From NCBI RefSeq assembly GCF_003443535.1, contig NZ_CP031946.1, positions 2,542,001 through 2,606,000 of the forward strand: a stretch of 64,000 nt of DNA. Reading direction: 5' to 3'. Each line of letters begins with the position of its first letter. Position 1 is the stretch's first letter. Position numbers and translations under genes: made by a program. This stretch comes from Ruegeria sp. AD91A. GTDB lineage: Bacteria > Pseudomonadota > Alphaproteobacteria > Rhodobacterales > Rhodobacteraceae. The notes under the pieces were generated by a model. The model saw nothing but the letters and a program-made list of their open reading frames with translations, had not been told where the DNA came from and ran no database searches. Of this stretch, positions 53,936-63,182 are shown piece by piece.

Positions 53936-54996
53936 GGAAGACGATCTGGACAACCCTGGCTGTCATTCTGATTTTTCTTGTCTGGTACCTGGTCGCTGAT
54001 CGGAAAACGCCATTTACCGGGAACGCCAGAGTAAAAGCTGTGGCGACCCAGATCGTCCCGCAGGTGACAGGCACTGTTACTGACGTACTGGTCGAAAATG
54101 GCCAGATAGTCTCGGCCGGAGATGTCCTTGTCCGGATCGACCCCCGACCCTATGAAATTCAACGCGACAAGGCGGAAGCTGACCTCGAAGCTGCCACGCA
54201 GGAAGTGGGTGCATCCTCGGCAGAGGTAAGAGCTGCACAAGCCAAACTGGCAAGGGCGCAGAGTGATCTGGATACGATGCGCATTCAAACGGAACGCGTT
54301 TTTGCGCTTGAAAAGAAAGGGTTGATTGCCGTCTCAAAGGCCGATGATGCACGAGGTCAACTTGCAGAGTCTGAGGCAAACTACGAGAACGCAAAGGCAG
54401 ATCTGGAAAAAGCAAAACAGAGGCTTGGTGACGACGGGATTGAAAACCCGAAAATCCAGCGCGCGTTGGCTGCATTGGCGGATGCGGAACTGAACCTTGA
54501 ATGGACCGAACTACGCGCTCCGGCGACGGGCGTCATATCCAATCTGCTGATAGCGCCAGGGACGTATGCGCGATCCGGTCAGGATCTATTGACGTTTCTG
54601 GACGCAACTGACGTCTGGATCGAGGCGTATTTTACCGAGAACAACCTTGGAAGAGCCTCCATAGGGTCTCCGGTTGATGTCGTGTTGGACATGCATCCCG
54701 GTAAAATCGTTTCGGGGGTCATCGAGAGCTTTAGTGCGGCCGTTTCCTTAAGTGGCGGTGATGAGCCCGGGCAATTGGCGAGCCCGCCAAGCACCAAAGG
54801 GTTTTTGCGAGAGCCTGAAAGGTTCCCGGTCCGGATTGTTTTGCCCGGTTACGAAGCTGGAAGCACAGAAGATGACCTTCGCTTTCAGCTCAACGGACAG
54901 GCCGATGTGATTATGTACCTAAGTGACAACACTTTGCTGAACCTCGTTGGTCGTACCTACATTCGCTTGGTTTCAATTCTGTCCTATGCGTACTGA
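53932..54996 (+). CDS. HlyD/EmrA-family membrane fusion protein
   Basis: 354 aa. One N-terminal membrane anchor (TIWTTLAVILIFLVWYLV), lipoyl half VKAVATQIVPQVTGTVTDVL, a coiled-coil region (about residues 85-165) and second lipoyl half TELRAPATGVISNLLIAPGT, then a beta-barrel domain. It is the periplasmic adaptor for a proton-driven or FUSC-type pump, most likely the DUF2955 protein whose start overlaps its stop. Confidence 0.87.
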   Translation: MRKTIWTTLAVILIFLVWYLVADRKTPFTGNARVKAVATQIVPQVTGTVTDVLVENGQIVSAGDVLVRIDPRPYEIQRDKAEADLEAATQEVGASSAEVRAAQAKLARAQSDLDTMRIQTERVFALEKKGLIAVSKADDARGQLAESEANYENAKADLEKAKQRLGDDGIENPKIQRALAALADAELNLEWTELRAPATGVISNLLIAPGTYARSGQDLLTFLDATDVWIEAYFTENNLGRASIGSPVDVVLDMHPGKIVSGVIESFSAAVSLSGGDEPGQLASPPSTKGFLREPERFPVRIVLPGYEAGSTEDDLRFQLNGQADVIMYLSDNTLLNLVGRTYIRLVSILSYAY

Positions 54997-56002
54997 GGAC
55001 CAACGCTCTGTCACCCGGCTTGCACTGGGTGTAACTGGCGTGTTTTCCTTGGGCCTGTTTCTTGGCTGGCCACTCGCTGTTGTTGGCGCGGTGTTCACGG
55101 CCCTTTTTCTGCAAGCACCTGCCGCATTGCCTTTAGCAGCATTTGCCAAGCTTTTTGTCTTCTCTATTGGATTGATGTTCATTTCATTCCTATTGTCGTC
55201 GATCTTCTCGCCTTATCCACTCGTGTTTCTCATTCTCGTGGCAATTGGAATAATCCTGTCTTTCATGTGGTCGGTTTCCGGCGCCGGAGTTTTACCGGGT
55301 GTCATAGCTCTCATGGGGGCGTTGATGATCCCGAACCTGGTTCTGCAATCCCAGGATCTGGCCTTGGTGCTAGTGTATTGGATTCCGTTGAACCTGCTGT
55401 TTGCAGGCATGGTATCGACGCTGATGTTCGTACTGATACCTGCTGAACCTCAAACGGCAGCTCAAAAGAAAGCTGTATTGTCGCCGGACTTCGACCCACA
55501 TCGTCGAATAGTCAGGATGTCGCTTGTCACCATTCCGTTTGCTATGGCGTTTTTTGTTTCCGGCGCGTCTGCTTTGCTGGTTCTGTTCTTTGTCGCGTTG
55601 CTGAGCCAGCAACTTGCGGCGATGCCTGCGGCCGGCAAGACAGTTGCAAAATCTATGCTGACGGCAAACCTCCTTGGGGCTGCGGTGTCTATCGTATGCT
55701 ATGAAATAAACGTCATAGCTCCGGTTATTCTGACACCCATTCTGCTGTGTTTCTTCTTCTGTCTGTCACTCGGAGCGCTTGGAAAATCTCAAGCTCCGCT
55801 CGCCGCGGCAGCCGGTTCAGCTATTACAACGGCTCTGATCGTATATGGCGGGTCGGTTGCGCCGTTTTCAGACGAGGCTGACGTCAAGAGCATCACTCGG
55901 GTTATGCAAGTTGCCAGCGCCGCTATCTTTGTGATCATCGCATATGTCGTGGTGGATGAATTCTGGCCGGAAAAAAAGCGCCAGACAGCTCAATGCAGCT
56001 AG
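54986..56002 (+). CDS. DUF2955 membrane protein (FUSC-like efflux permease)
   Basis: 338 aa with about ten hydrophobic segments in two repeats (VFSLGLFLGWPLAVVGAVFT, then FSIGLMFISFLLSSIFSPY, and the second half from FAMAFFVSGASALLVLFF). DUF2955 proteins belong near the fusaric-acid-resistance FUSC group and are found with EmrA-like adaptors. The start at 54986 overlaps the HlyD stop (TGA 54994-54996). Likely exports an aromatic or weak acid compound; substrate not determinable. Confidence 0.82.
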   Translation: MRTEDQRSVTRLALGVTGVFSLGLFLGWPLAVVGAVFTALFLQAPAALPLAAFAKLFVFSIGLMFISFLLSSIFSPYPLVFLILVAIGIILSFMWSVSGAGVLPGVIALMGALMIPNLVLQSQDLALVLVYWIPLNLLFAGMVSTLMFVLIPAEPQTAAQKKAVLSPDFDPHRRIVRMSLVTIPFAMAFFVSGASALLVLFFVALLSQQLAAMPAAGKTVAKSMLTANLLGAAVSIVCYEINVIAPVILTPILLCFFFCLSLGALGKSQAPLAAAAGSAITTALIVYGGSVAPFSDEADVKSITRVMQVASAAIFVIIAYVVVDEFWPEKKRQTAQCS

Positions 56003-56011
56003 GGTCAGGAT

Positions 56012-56193
56012 TCAAAACCAGCAGATGACGGTTGCTGAGATGAAGACCTTGGGACAACGCTCATGGCGTGCCGCCACGCGCCTCCAATCCCTGAGCTTGC
56101 CAAACAAAATCTCGATGCGATTTCGCCGCTTGTATCTGCGCTTGTCGTACTTGAACGGCGTCTTGCGTTGTTTTCGACCGGGATGCAGGCCCG
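56012..56193 (-). mobile_element. IS5-type transposase C-terminal remnant
   Basis: The minus strand reads GLHPGRKQRKTPFKYDKRRY, then KRRNRIEILFGKLRDWRRVA, then FISATVICWF and a stop. This is the last 60 residues of an IS5-type transposase (KRRNRIExxFGRLKDWRRVATRYDRC). Sequence upstream has diverged, and no inverted repeat was found. Confidence 0.8.
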
Positions 56194-56524
56194 TAGGTAC
56201 TCTTTGGTATCTTTAGTTTGCTCCGTGGCGCAGCACCGTTGCAGCGCCGCATGAGGAGGCTCCAAGCGCAAGGAGCGCCCCTTGGAGCGCTAAGTGCTTG
56301 ATATTTTACTGGTAATTTTGGTTGCGGGAGCAGGATTTGGCCTTTGCCGAACGTCTGTGGAACTTAGAATCTAGTAGGCCAATTTTACGCATGCCCTAGC
56401 TGCTTAAATTAATGACCGCGTTGGGACGGATGGCAGACCCAGAGTTGAAAAGCGCTGAAGATGTCTTGCGGATTGTCCCGCAATTGGCCCGCTTGTGCCG
56501 GAGGGCTGCGGACATAGCGGACTC

Positions 56525-57274
56525 TCAATCGTTTGATTTTCGCCCCGATCTGTATTCTGGAAGTTTGGCCAAGGCCGATTTCAGCGCGTCACCCCATCCA
56601 TCGGAAACAATGCGAAAATACTGGTCGTCGGATTCGAATCTTGACCGCGTACCGCCGTCAAGGCTGTCTTCATCGTATAGAAGCAGGTCAAGCGGAGCCC
56701 CGACAGACAGATTGGCCTTAATCGTGGAGTCAAAACTGACAAGCAAGAGTTTTACGGTTTCTGAAAAACTCATTTCCGGATCATAGGCTCGCACCAAAAT
56801 AGGGCGACCGTATTTCGTCTCACCAATCTGAAAGAACGGGGTGTCGGCGCCGGCCTCGATAAAGTTACCTTCGGGGTAGATCAGAAACAGGCGTGACGGG
56901 CCACCTTTGATTTGGCCGCCTAGAATGAGTGTCGCATGAAAAGCGCTGTCGGCTTGCTGACCAGTCCGGGCGTGCTCTTCAATGACATCGTTTAATGTTG
57001 CCGCGACCAGTTGCGCGACTTGAAACATTGTCGGTGCCTCTAAGATCGATGGTGAACGATCTGCAGGCGCTTTTGTTCGTTCTTCCAGAAGGCTTATCGT
57101 GGCCTGAGTAGTGGCCAGGTTTCCGGCCGTTAGGATTGTGATCGACCGGTCACCTTCGACTGTCCAGTTGAACATCTTGTTGAAGGTCGAAACATTGTCC
57201 ACGCCTGCATTCGTGCGCGTATCGGACATGAATACCAGCCCGCGATTCAGCCGCATGCCCACAGCATAGGTCAT
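56525..57274 (-). CDS. Anbu, bacterial proteasome-like beta subunit
   Basis: 249 aa. The start at 57274 gives MTYAVGMRLNRGLVFMSDTR, so Thr2 would be the N-terminal nucleophile after Met removal, as in Anbu/HslV/20S beta subunits; the conserved Lys is in FNKMFN. A GGAG box sits 6 nt upstream, whereas a GTG at 57289 would bury the Thr. Anbu forms helical or ring assemblies with an unsettled function. It is the last gene of the operon ATP-grasp, alpha-E, transglutaminase, Anbu. Confidence 0.92.
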   Translation of the reverse strand: MTYAVGMRLNRGLVFMSDTRTNAGVDNVSTFNKMFNWTVEGDRSITILTAGNLATTQATISLLEERTKAPADRSPSILEAPTMFQVAQLVAATLNDVIEEHARTGQQADSAFHATLILGGQIKGGPSRLFLIYPEGNFIEAGADTPFFQIGETKYGRPILVRAYDPEMSFSETVKLLLVSFDSTIKANLSVGAPLDLLLYDEDSLDGGTRSRFESDDQYFRIVSDGWGDALKSALAKLPEYRSGRKSND

Positions 57275-57285
57275 CAAATTCTCCG

Positions 57286-58083
57286 TCACTGCTGTGCGAC
57301 TTGCAACTGCACTGTCAATTGCTCGCCCGCTGCCCCAATTCTATTCCCTATTACCGGTGCGGCTTGGGCATAGTCCAGCCCGGTTGCGACGCGTACGTAT
57401 CGATCGTCAGGTGAGATCCCATTTGAAACGTCAAACCCCACCCAGCCAAGCCCGTCCAAATGCACTTCGGCCCAGGCATGGGTCGCATCCTGAAGTTCCG
57501 TTTCGTTCATCATTAAGTAACCCGATACATAGCGTGCTGGCACTCCAATCTGTCGTGCGCATGTAATGAAGATATGCGCATGGTCCTGACACACACCGCC
57601 CCCAGCTTTGAGTGCATCTTCAGCGCTCCAGCCCGGGTGCGAACTTCCAATTTCGTAAGCGACCTGAGCTCGAATTGTTTCGGACAGAGCATGTATCTGT
57701 TCCAGCGGTTCACCTTTGGGCAACGCGCTTATCAGTTCGGCAACCCCTTTCCCCGGCGTTGTCTGCGGGGTGCCCCTTTTGAATAGCCACAAAGGCGTCG
57801 ACCCTTCGTGGTGCCCCAAGACGCCATGGGTGTCTTCCACCTCGACAACGCCCTCAGAGATCAACGAGATACTTTGGGTGTTCGCGTCGAAACTGATCAA
57901 CTCCACGGTGTTGCGGTGATAGTCTTCAAATGTCAGTTCTTTGCGCCCGCCGGTAATTTGGGTGCTCCAACTTACAATGTTCTGATTGCGGAATGACTTT
58001 GGTGTCTTCCTCAGTTGCTGCAGCCCGAATGGAACTGGCGCGTCGTAATCGTATCGTGTCTCATGTCGAATGTGCAGTTTCAT
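57286..58083 (-). CDS. Transglutaminase-like protease-fold protein (Anbu operon)
   Basis: 265 aa. A bacterial transglutaminase-like N-terminal beta domain (MKLHIRHETRYDYDAPVPFG) precedes the catalytic core with Cys in GGGVCQDHAHIFI, His in DATHAWAEVHL and Asp in GFDVSNG. These are cysteine peptidases or amidases rather than cross-linking enzymes. It starts 3 nt after the alpha-E gene. Confidence 0.92.
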   Translation of the reverse strand: MKLHIRHETRYDYDAPVPFGLQQLRKTPKSFRNQNIVSWSTQITGGRKELTFEDYHRNTVELISFDANTQSISLISEGVVEVEDTHGVLGHHEGSTPLWLFKRGTPQTTPGKGVAELISALPKGEPLEQIHALSETIRAQVAYEIGSSHPGWSAEDALKAGGGVCQDHAHIFITCARQIGVPARYVSGYLMMNETELQDATHAWAEVHLDGLGWVGFDVSNGISPDDRYVRVATGLDYAQAAPVIGNRIGAAGEQLTVQLQVAQQ

Positions 58084-58086
58084 TGG

Positions 58087-59028
58087 CTACTCGTAAAACC
58101 GATAATCGATTTCTATCTGACGGCTTAAGTTGCCGAGATCTGTCAGAAAATCCTGAATGTACTCATGCAGTCCGAGCTCGAAAATATCGGAGATTTTCTG
58201 ATCCAGGTATTTCTCGTAGAGAACTTTAGACGCCTCGCACGAAGGCCCGGCAAAGCCATAGTCTTTCTGCAGGTATGACAGGTTCTCCTGAATTTTTCTG
58301 CAGCAAAAGTGCAGGCTGCGAGGCATGCGCTGATCCAAGATTAGAAACTGGGCAATATCAGACGGCCGCGTTTTTTCTCCATGGGTCATTCGATACCCGC
58401 CACCCGCACCAACAGAGCGGAGGATGCTTTCCCATTGTATATTGTCCAGTGATGAGCCAACTGAAAAGGCCGTGGGCAAAAGAACATAGTACTTAACGTC
58501 GAGAATGCGCCCGGTATTGTCGGCCCGCTCGAGAAACGTACCAATACGGGTGAAGTCGAAAATGTCATTGCGCAGCATGGTTCCCAATGTGGCACCACGA
58601 ACCAAAGCCGCCTGTTGGCGAATAAGTTCCAGCGTTGCAGGCAAATCACGCTCATTCACACGGCGCTTCATGATTTCATCGATCTGCATCCAAGTGGAGT
58701 TTACTGCACTCCAGACGTCATGGGTCAACGCGGTTCGAACAAGGCGCGCGTTGTCTCGTGCCTGTTTGATGACTGACTTGATCGAGGATGGATTATCAGC
58801 ATCGCGCAGCACCCAATCCACCGCGTTGTCTTTTGAAACATCATCGTATTTGGCGTAGTACGCATCCAGAACTCCGGCCGTTTTCAGAACAGAGGCCCAT
58901 TCCTCAGCGGAGTTCTTAGTACGGGTCAACGCCATCCGCTGACCTGTTTCCAGCAGCCTAGCCGTGTTTTCCGCTCGCTCTAGGTACCGGGACATCCAAA
59001 ACAACCCACCTGCAGTTTTTCCCAGCAT
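58087..59028 (-). CDS. Alpha-E domain protein (Anbu operon)
   Basis: 313 aa, almost fully helical. It opens MLGKTAGGLFWMSRYLERAE, the hallmark of the alpha-E family. Its biochemical role is not known, but it always travels with a circularly permuted ATP-grasp protein and a transglutaminase-like protein. Its ATG is 2 nt after the ATP-grasp stop. Confidence 0.92.
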   Translation of the reverse strand: MLGKTAGGLFWMSRYLERAENTARLLETGQRMALTRTKNSAEEWASVLKTAGVLDAYYAKYDDVSKDNAVDWVLRDADNPSSIKSVIKQARDNARLVRTALTHDVWSAVNSTWMQIDEIMKRRVNERDLPATLELIRQQAALVRGATLGTMLRNDIFDFTRIGTFLERADNTGRILDVKYYVLLPTAFSVGSSLDNIQWESILRSVGAGGGYRMTHGEKTRPSDIAQFLILDQRMPRSLHFCCRKIQENLSYLQKDYGFAGPSCEASKVLYEKYLDQKISDIFELGLHEYIQDFLTDLGNLSRQIEIDYRFYE

Positions 59029-59030
59029 GG

Positions 59031-60449
59031 TCAGTCCTCCAGAACCCAGGTGTCTTTGGTCCCGCCACCCTGACTTGAGTTAACGACTAGAGATCCCTTC
59101 CTAAGCGCCACGCGGGTCAAACCGCCAGGGGTGATCTTGATCCCCTCGGGTGACACCAAAACGAACGGCCTTAGGTCAACATGTCTGGGCGCAAGTCCCG
59201 AGCGCGCAAAGATCGGAACCGTCGAAAGCGACAGCGTCGGCTGAGCAATGTAGTTCCCGGGCCGCGATTTGAGCTTGTCGCGGAACGCCGAAATCTCTTT
59301 CTTGCTGGCGGTCGGTCCGATCAACATTCCGTAGCCGCCAGACCCGTGTACTTCTTTCACAACAAGCTCGGACAGGTTGTCCAGCACGAAGGAGAGAGAC
59401 TCAGGATCACTGCAGCGCCAGGTTGGGACGTTTTGCAGCAAGGGCTTCTCACCCGTGTAGAATTCAACGATTTCAGGCATGTAGGAATAAATCGCCTTAT
59501 CGTCAGCAATACCGGTCCCCGGTGCGTTTGCGATTGTGATACCTCCTGCACGGTAAACGTCCAGGATACCTGGTACGCCCAAAGCGCTATCGGGGTTGAA
59601 ATTCAAAGGGTCCAGAAAGTCGTCATCTACCCGGCGGTAAAGTACGTCAATGGGCTTATAGCCTCTGGTGGTACGCATGCAGACCCGCCCATCGACAACG
59701 CGTAGGTCATGGCCTTCGACCAACTCCACGGCCATCTGATCAGCAAGAAACGCATGTTCGTAGTAGGCTGAATTATAGATGCCGGGGGTTAACACCGCGA
59801 CAGTAGGTTCTCCGTCTGCGAAAGCCGGTGCGCAGGCAGCAAGAGACCGCCTCAGATTACGGGGGTAGTCTGAAACATTCCGAACATTGGTTGCGCTAAA
59901 AAGCTCGGGGAACATCTTTAGCATCGTTTCCCGGTTCTCCAACATATAGCTGACCCCGGATGGCGTACGAGCATTGTCTTCCAGAACGAAAAACTCGTCT
60001 GGTCCGGTTCGCACCAGATCGACGCCGACAATGTGTGTATAGACCTGACCGGGCGGTGAGACACCAAGCATCTGCGGCAGGAAGGCCTCGTTTCCGGCAA
60101 TCATCTCTGCTGGCACACGCCCTGCCCGGACAATTTCTTGACGGTGATAAATGTCATGTAGGAATGCGTTGATTGCCCGCACCCTCTGTTCGATACCGCG
60201 TTCCAGCCGCTGCCACTCTCGTGCCGAAATGACACGCGGCACGATATCAAACGGTATCAATCGCTCCTCGGCCTCGACTTTGCCGTAAACATTAAAGGTG
60301 ATGCCAGTCAGCCTAAAAACCTCTTCGGCTTCGCGCTGTTTGGCCCTCAGTCGTGATGCGTCTTCAGCATTGAACCAACGGCCGATCTCTTCGTATGGAC
60401 CTTTGAGTGATCCATCGCCGTTGAACATTTCATCATAATACTCACTCAT
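59031..60449 (-). CDS. Circularly permuted ATP-grasp protein (Anbu operon)
   Basis: 472 aa. The CP_ATPgrasp fold is seen in DIYHRQEIVRAGRVPAEMI, GVDLVRTGPDEFFVLEDNAR (ATP/Mg region) and VVKEVHGSGGYGML. Members are thought to ligate amino acids or peptides using ATP. As first gene of the operon it would make a peptide-like product that the transglutaminase and Anbu could process; that pathway is an inference from conserved gene order. Confidence 0.92.
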   Translation of the reverse strand: MSEYYDEMFNGDGSLKGPYEEIGRWFNAEDASRLRAKQREAEEVFRLTGITFNVYGKVEAEERLIPFDIVPRVISAREWQRLERGIEQRVRAINAFLHDIYHRQEIVRAGRVPAEMIAGNEAFLPQMLGVSPPGQVYTHIVGVDLVRTGPDEFFVLEDNARTPSGVSYMLENRETMLKMFPELFSATNVRNVSDYPRNLRRSLAACAPAFADGEPTVAVLTPGIYNSAYYEHAFLADQMAVELVEGHDLRVVDGRVCMRTTRGYKPIDVLYRRVDDDFLDPLNFNPDSALGVPGILDVYRAGGITIANAPGTGIADDKAIYSYMPEIVEFYTGEKPLLQNVPTWRCSDPESLSFVLDNLSELVVKEVHGSGGYGMLIGPTASKKEISAFRDKLKSRPGNYIAQPTLSLSTVPIFARSGLAPRHVDLRPFVLVSPEGIKITPGGLTRVALRKGSLVVNSSQGGGTKDTWVLED

Positions 60450-61220
60450 GCTTTAAGTTTCACGCATAAATCAGAATTTTCAAGTCATTCAGGCTTGGTT
60501 GGATGCTGCCTCGGGAAGTAGCGTCTAATTTTCAGGCTAAATGGATAATGTGATGATCTTAACAAGATGGCGTTATTCGTGTTTCCAGTTGAAGTCACAT
60601 TCATAGTTTTGCGCTCAACAGCATCTTGCTTTGTGCTGAATCTGAACGTCCGGATTTGGGCTCGAAACAGACGTTCGCTGCACTCGGTGTGGACGACCGC
60701 TATGCGGACAAACCTGTCATTGATCGCTGAAAGGTCACCGACAACTCCCGGCCCAAAGCAGTCTTTTGTGCAATTGACCGCGAAAGGCAGCTTTGAACAC
60801 AAAGTGAGCTTTTGATAGTGGAGCGTTCGTCTCCAGCGACAGGAAAAAAGCCTCTCTGGTCGGGTATGCTGGCACGGTCGGTAATCTCGGATTGGATATA
60901 CTAGGATTTTAGTTCACGGTTCCGTCGAGCATACTGGTTTCAGCCGCAACACGATGCTTTGCGGCGAACAAGAGTTCCTCAGAACTGGCGTAAGATGGCC
61001 AGAGGGCGGCTAATCATTAGGTTAAGCCTTTAAAGAGAAATAGTTTAAAGTCATTATTCTTCCGCTTCTCCAACATTTGAAATCTTGTATCGGAATAGGT
61101 TTTGAGCTTTGATTCAGCAAGTCTATGCAAAAATACGCCCCTCCCGGCTGATAGCTGCGCGAAAAGGTTGCCAAGTTAAATCCGGCTAGCCACATTGGGC
61201 AGGAAACGCCCTTTAGCCAG
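60450..61220. other. Long intergenic region with a diverged dispersed repeat
   Basis: About 770 bases between the Anbu operon and the LuxR-type gene. It contains the third relative of the dispersed repeat at 60653-60709 (TTTGGGCTCGAAACAGACG and onward). The reading frames across it look like repeat by-products. Both flanking promoters should lie here. Confidence 0.5.
60653..60709 (+). repeat. Dispersed intergenic repeat, diverged copy 3
   Basis: Shares TTTGGGCTCGAA and GTTCGCTGCA with the copies at 39598 and 48245, and ends in the same TGCGGAC. The second half is poorly conserved. Confidence 0.45.
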
Positions 61221-62006
61221 GTGGGATACTTGGGAAAGTCCGAAAAGCCAACTTACGCGGAAGACGTCGCCGGGGCGATCAGGGCTGTAGGCACGTCCAG
61301 TTTTATGCCGGAATTGTTGAACCTCATGCGCGAGGCAGCTTCGTTCAAGGGCGCGTTTGTCAGCCTTTTGAACCCGGGAAAAGCGCCCGAACATGTCTAT
61401 GACAATGTGCGTTCGGAACGTCGCTCGGTTGTTGTCGACCGATGGCTTGATCGCGCCTGGCTGCTGGACCCATTTGTTGTTCGTTTCATTGGTGAACGCC
61501 ACGAACCAGTGATGGTATTAAGAGACGTTACACCGGACAGGTTTGCCAATTCCGACTACTTTCGGATCTACTACAAATCCCTGTTTCTGACGGATGAGAT
61601 CGGGGTGTTCGTAGCAATAGCAAATGGCACCTTGTTTCTTTCTCTCGGTCCTTCCGAGGGAAAAACCCGGTTCACGCGGCGGGATGTCGAACGGTTGACT
61701 GACCTGCACCCGATCATATCGGCGCTTTGCGAGCAGCACTTCCATCGCAACCCCTCGTCAGGCCGACTCGACGAGAGCGAGGTCGATTTCGACGGGGTAA
61801 TCGACAAGGTTTGCAAAGGTTTGACACATCGGGAGATCGAGGTCGTGCAGTTCCTTTTGCGCGGGCACTCGACGCGGTCCATTGCGCTTTTGCTGGATGT
61901 TTCCCCGGCGACGATCAAAGTGCATCGCAAGAACATCTATAGAAAGCTGCACATATCTTCCCAGTCTGCCCTGTTTTCAATGTTTCTGCATTCGGCAAAC
62001 GATTAG
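61221..62006 (+). CDS. LuxR-family transcriptional regulator
   Basis: 261 aa, GTG start as drawn; the first internal Met (residue 29) is an alternative. The C-terminal GerE-type HTH is clear: KGLTHREIEVVQFLLRGHST followed by VSPATIKVHRKNIYRKL. The N-terminal 180 residues do not look like an acyl-homoserine-lactone domain, so it is probably an orphan regulator sensing something else. It is followed by a repeated CCCTTTGGGGGTA motif and then a PotA-like gene, which it may control. Confidence 0.85.
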   Translation: MGYLGKSEKPTYAEDVAGAIRAVGTSSFMPELLNLMREAASFKGAFVSLLNPGKAPEHVYDNVRSERRSVVVDRWLDRAWLLDPFVVRFIGERHEPVMVLRDVTPDRFANSDYFRIYYKSLFLTDEIGVFVAIANGTLFLSLGPSEGKTRFTRRDVERLTDLHPIISALCEQHFHRNPSSGRLDESEVDFDGVIDKVCKGLTHREIEVVQFLLRGHSTRSIALLLDVSPATIKVHRKNIYRKLHISSQSALFSMFLHSAND

Positions 62007-62008
62007 TC

Positions 62009-62050
62009 GTACCCCTTTGGGGGTACAAATCACACCGCCCTTTGGGGGTA
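62009..62050. promoter_or_regulatory. Palindrome and direct repeat upstream of the pot-like operon
   Basis: GTACCCCTTTGGGGGTAC at 62009-62026 is a near-perfect palindrome, and CCCTTTGGGGGTA recurs at 62038-62050, 25 bp after the first copy. Lying between a LuxR-type gene and a transporter operon, the pair is a plausible regulator-binding region. A terminator is less likely because no T-tract follows. Confidence 0.55.
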
Positions 62051-62120
62051 TTCACAGGGTAAGTCTCCCGGCTCTAAGCTGATTCTACATATCAACAAGT
62101 TCGGGTGTCCGGATCAGACC

Positions 62121-63182
62121 ATGATCGACGTAAAGAATGTGACAAAACGTTTTGGCGAAGGTCAGGCGGCCGTGACGGCTCTGGGGGACGTGTCGCTGAC
62201 CATTCCCGAAGGAAGCTTTTTCACGCTTTTGGGCCCGTCAGGTTGTGGCAAGACGACACTACTGCGGCTGATCGCCGGGTTCGAGCTTCCAAGCGAAGGC
62301 GAAATAGCGCTGGACGGTGAGTCGATTGGCCATCTGGCACCCAACAATCGGCCCGTGAACACGGTGTTTCAGAACTACGCCCTGTTTCCGCACATGAGTG
62401 TGGCCCGCAATGTCGGGTTCGGCCTTGAGATGCTGAAAAGGCCGAAAGCCGAGATCGACAGCACCATCACTGAGATGTTGGACCTGGTGCAGCTGAGCGA
62501 GTTTGCAACGCGCCGGGTTGATCAATTGTCAGGCGGGCAGCAGCAGCGCGTGGCTTTGGCGCGCGCACTGGCGCCGCGCCCAAAGGTTCTGCTGCTGGAC
62601 GAACCCCTTTCTGCTCTGGACCTGAAACTTCGCAAAGGAATGCAGAGCGAGTTGAAGCGACTGCAGCATGAGACAGGCATTACGTTTGTTTTTGTCACGC
62701 ATGACCAGGGGGAAGCACTGGCGATGTCGGACCGGATCGCTGTGATGTCGGCAGGCTCGGTACGTCAGGTCGGCACACCGGAAGAGATTTACACAGCCCC
62801 GAAAAGCAGGTTCGTCGCGGATTTTATCGGGGACACCAACATCGTAAACGCTACGTTGCTTGGCTTTGACGGAGACGCGGCAAAAATCCGGTTTGGCGAA
62901 GGCAAACCACTCACGATTCACACTGCCAGCACCTTGCTCGAACCGGGCCCCGTACATGTCGCTCTGCGCCCCGAAACGATCCGTGTGGTCGAGGAGAGTG
63001 CCGAAACAGCGCTCTTGCGTGGCGAGGTCGTGGACAGCACCTATTTCGGGGCCGGGTCGCAAATGCTAGTGCGGCTGGAAGATGGTGTCAGTGTTCACGT
63101 CCAGGTTTTCACTCCGCGCCCCGTCGGATCGCGCGTCGGGCTCGAATGTGACACCTCCATGCTGCATGTGCTGGAAGACTGA
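62121..63182 (+). CDS. PotA-like ABC transporter ATPase
   Basis: 353 aa. Walker [12 protein letters not shown], signature [16 protein letters not shown], Walker [15 protein letters not shown], and a C-terminal TOBE domain (about residues 275-350). This matches spermidine/putrescine or related importers of the PotA/PotG type. The permease ATG overlaps its stop (TGATG). The substrate-binding protein is not in the window, so polyamine specificity is a family-level guess. Confidence 0.9.
   Translation: MIDVKNVTKRFGEGQAAVTALGDVSLTIPEGSFFTLLGPSGCGKTTLLRLIAGFELPSEGEIALDGESIGHLAPNNRPVNTVFQNYALFPHMSVARNVGFGLEMLKRPKAEIDSTITEMLDLVQLSEFATRRVDQLSGGQQQRVALARALAPRPKVLLLDEPLSALDLKLRKGMQSELKRLQHETGITFVFVTHDQGEALAMSDRIAVMSAGSVRQVGTPEEIYTAPKSRFVADFIGDTNIVNATLLGFDGDAAKIRFGEGKPLTIHTASTLLEPGPVHVALRPETIRVVEESAETALLRGEVVDSTYFGAGSQMLVRLEDGVSVHVQVFTPRPVGSRVGLECDTSMLHVLED

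Noticed and set aside
60485..60802. A 105-codon minus-strand frame
   Set aside because: It lies across the dispersed intergenic repeat and reads like repeat-derived frames; no ribosome-binding site or family.
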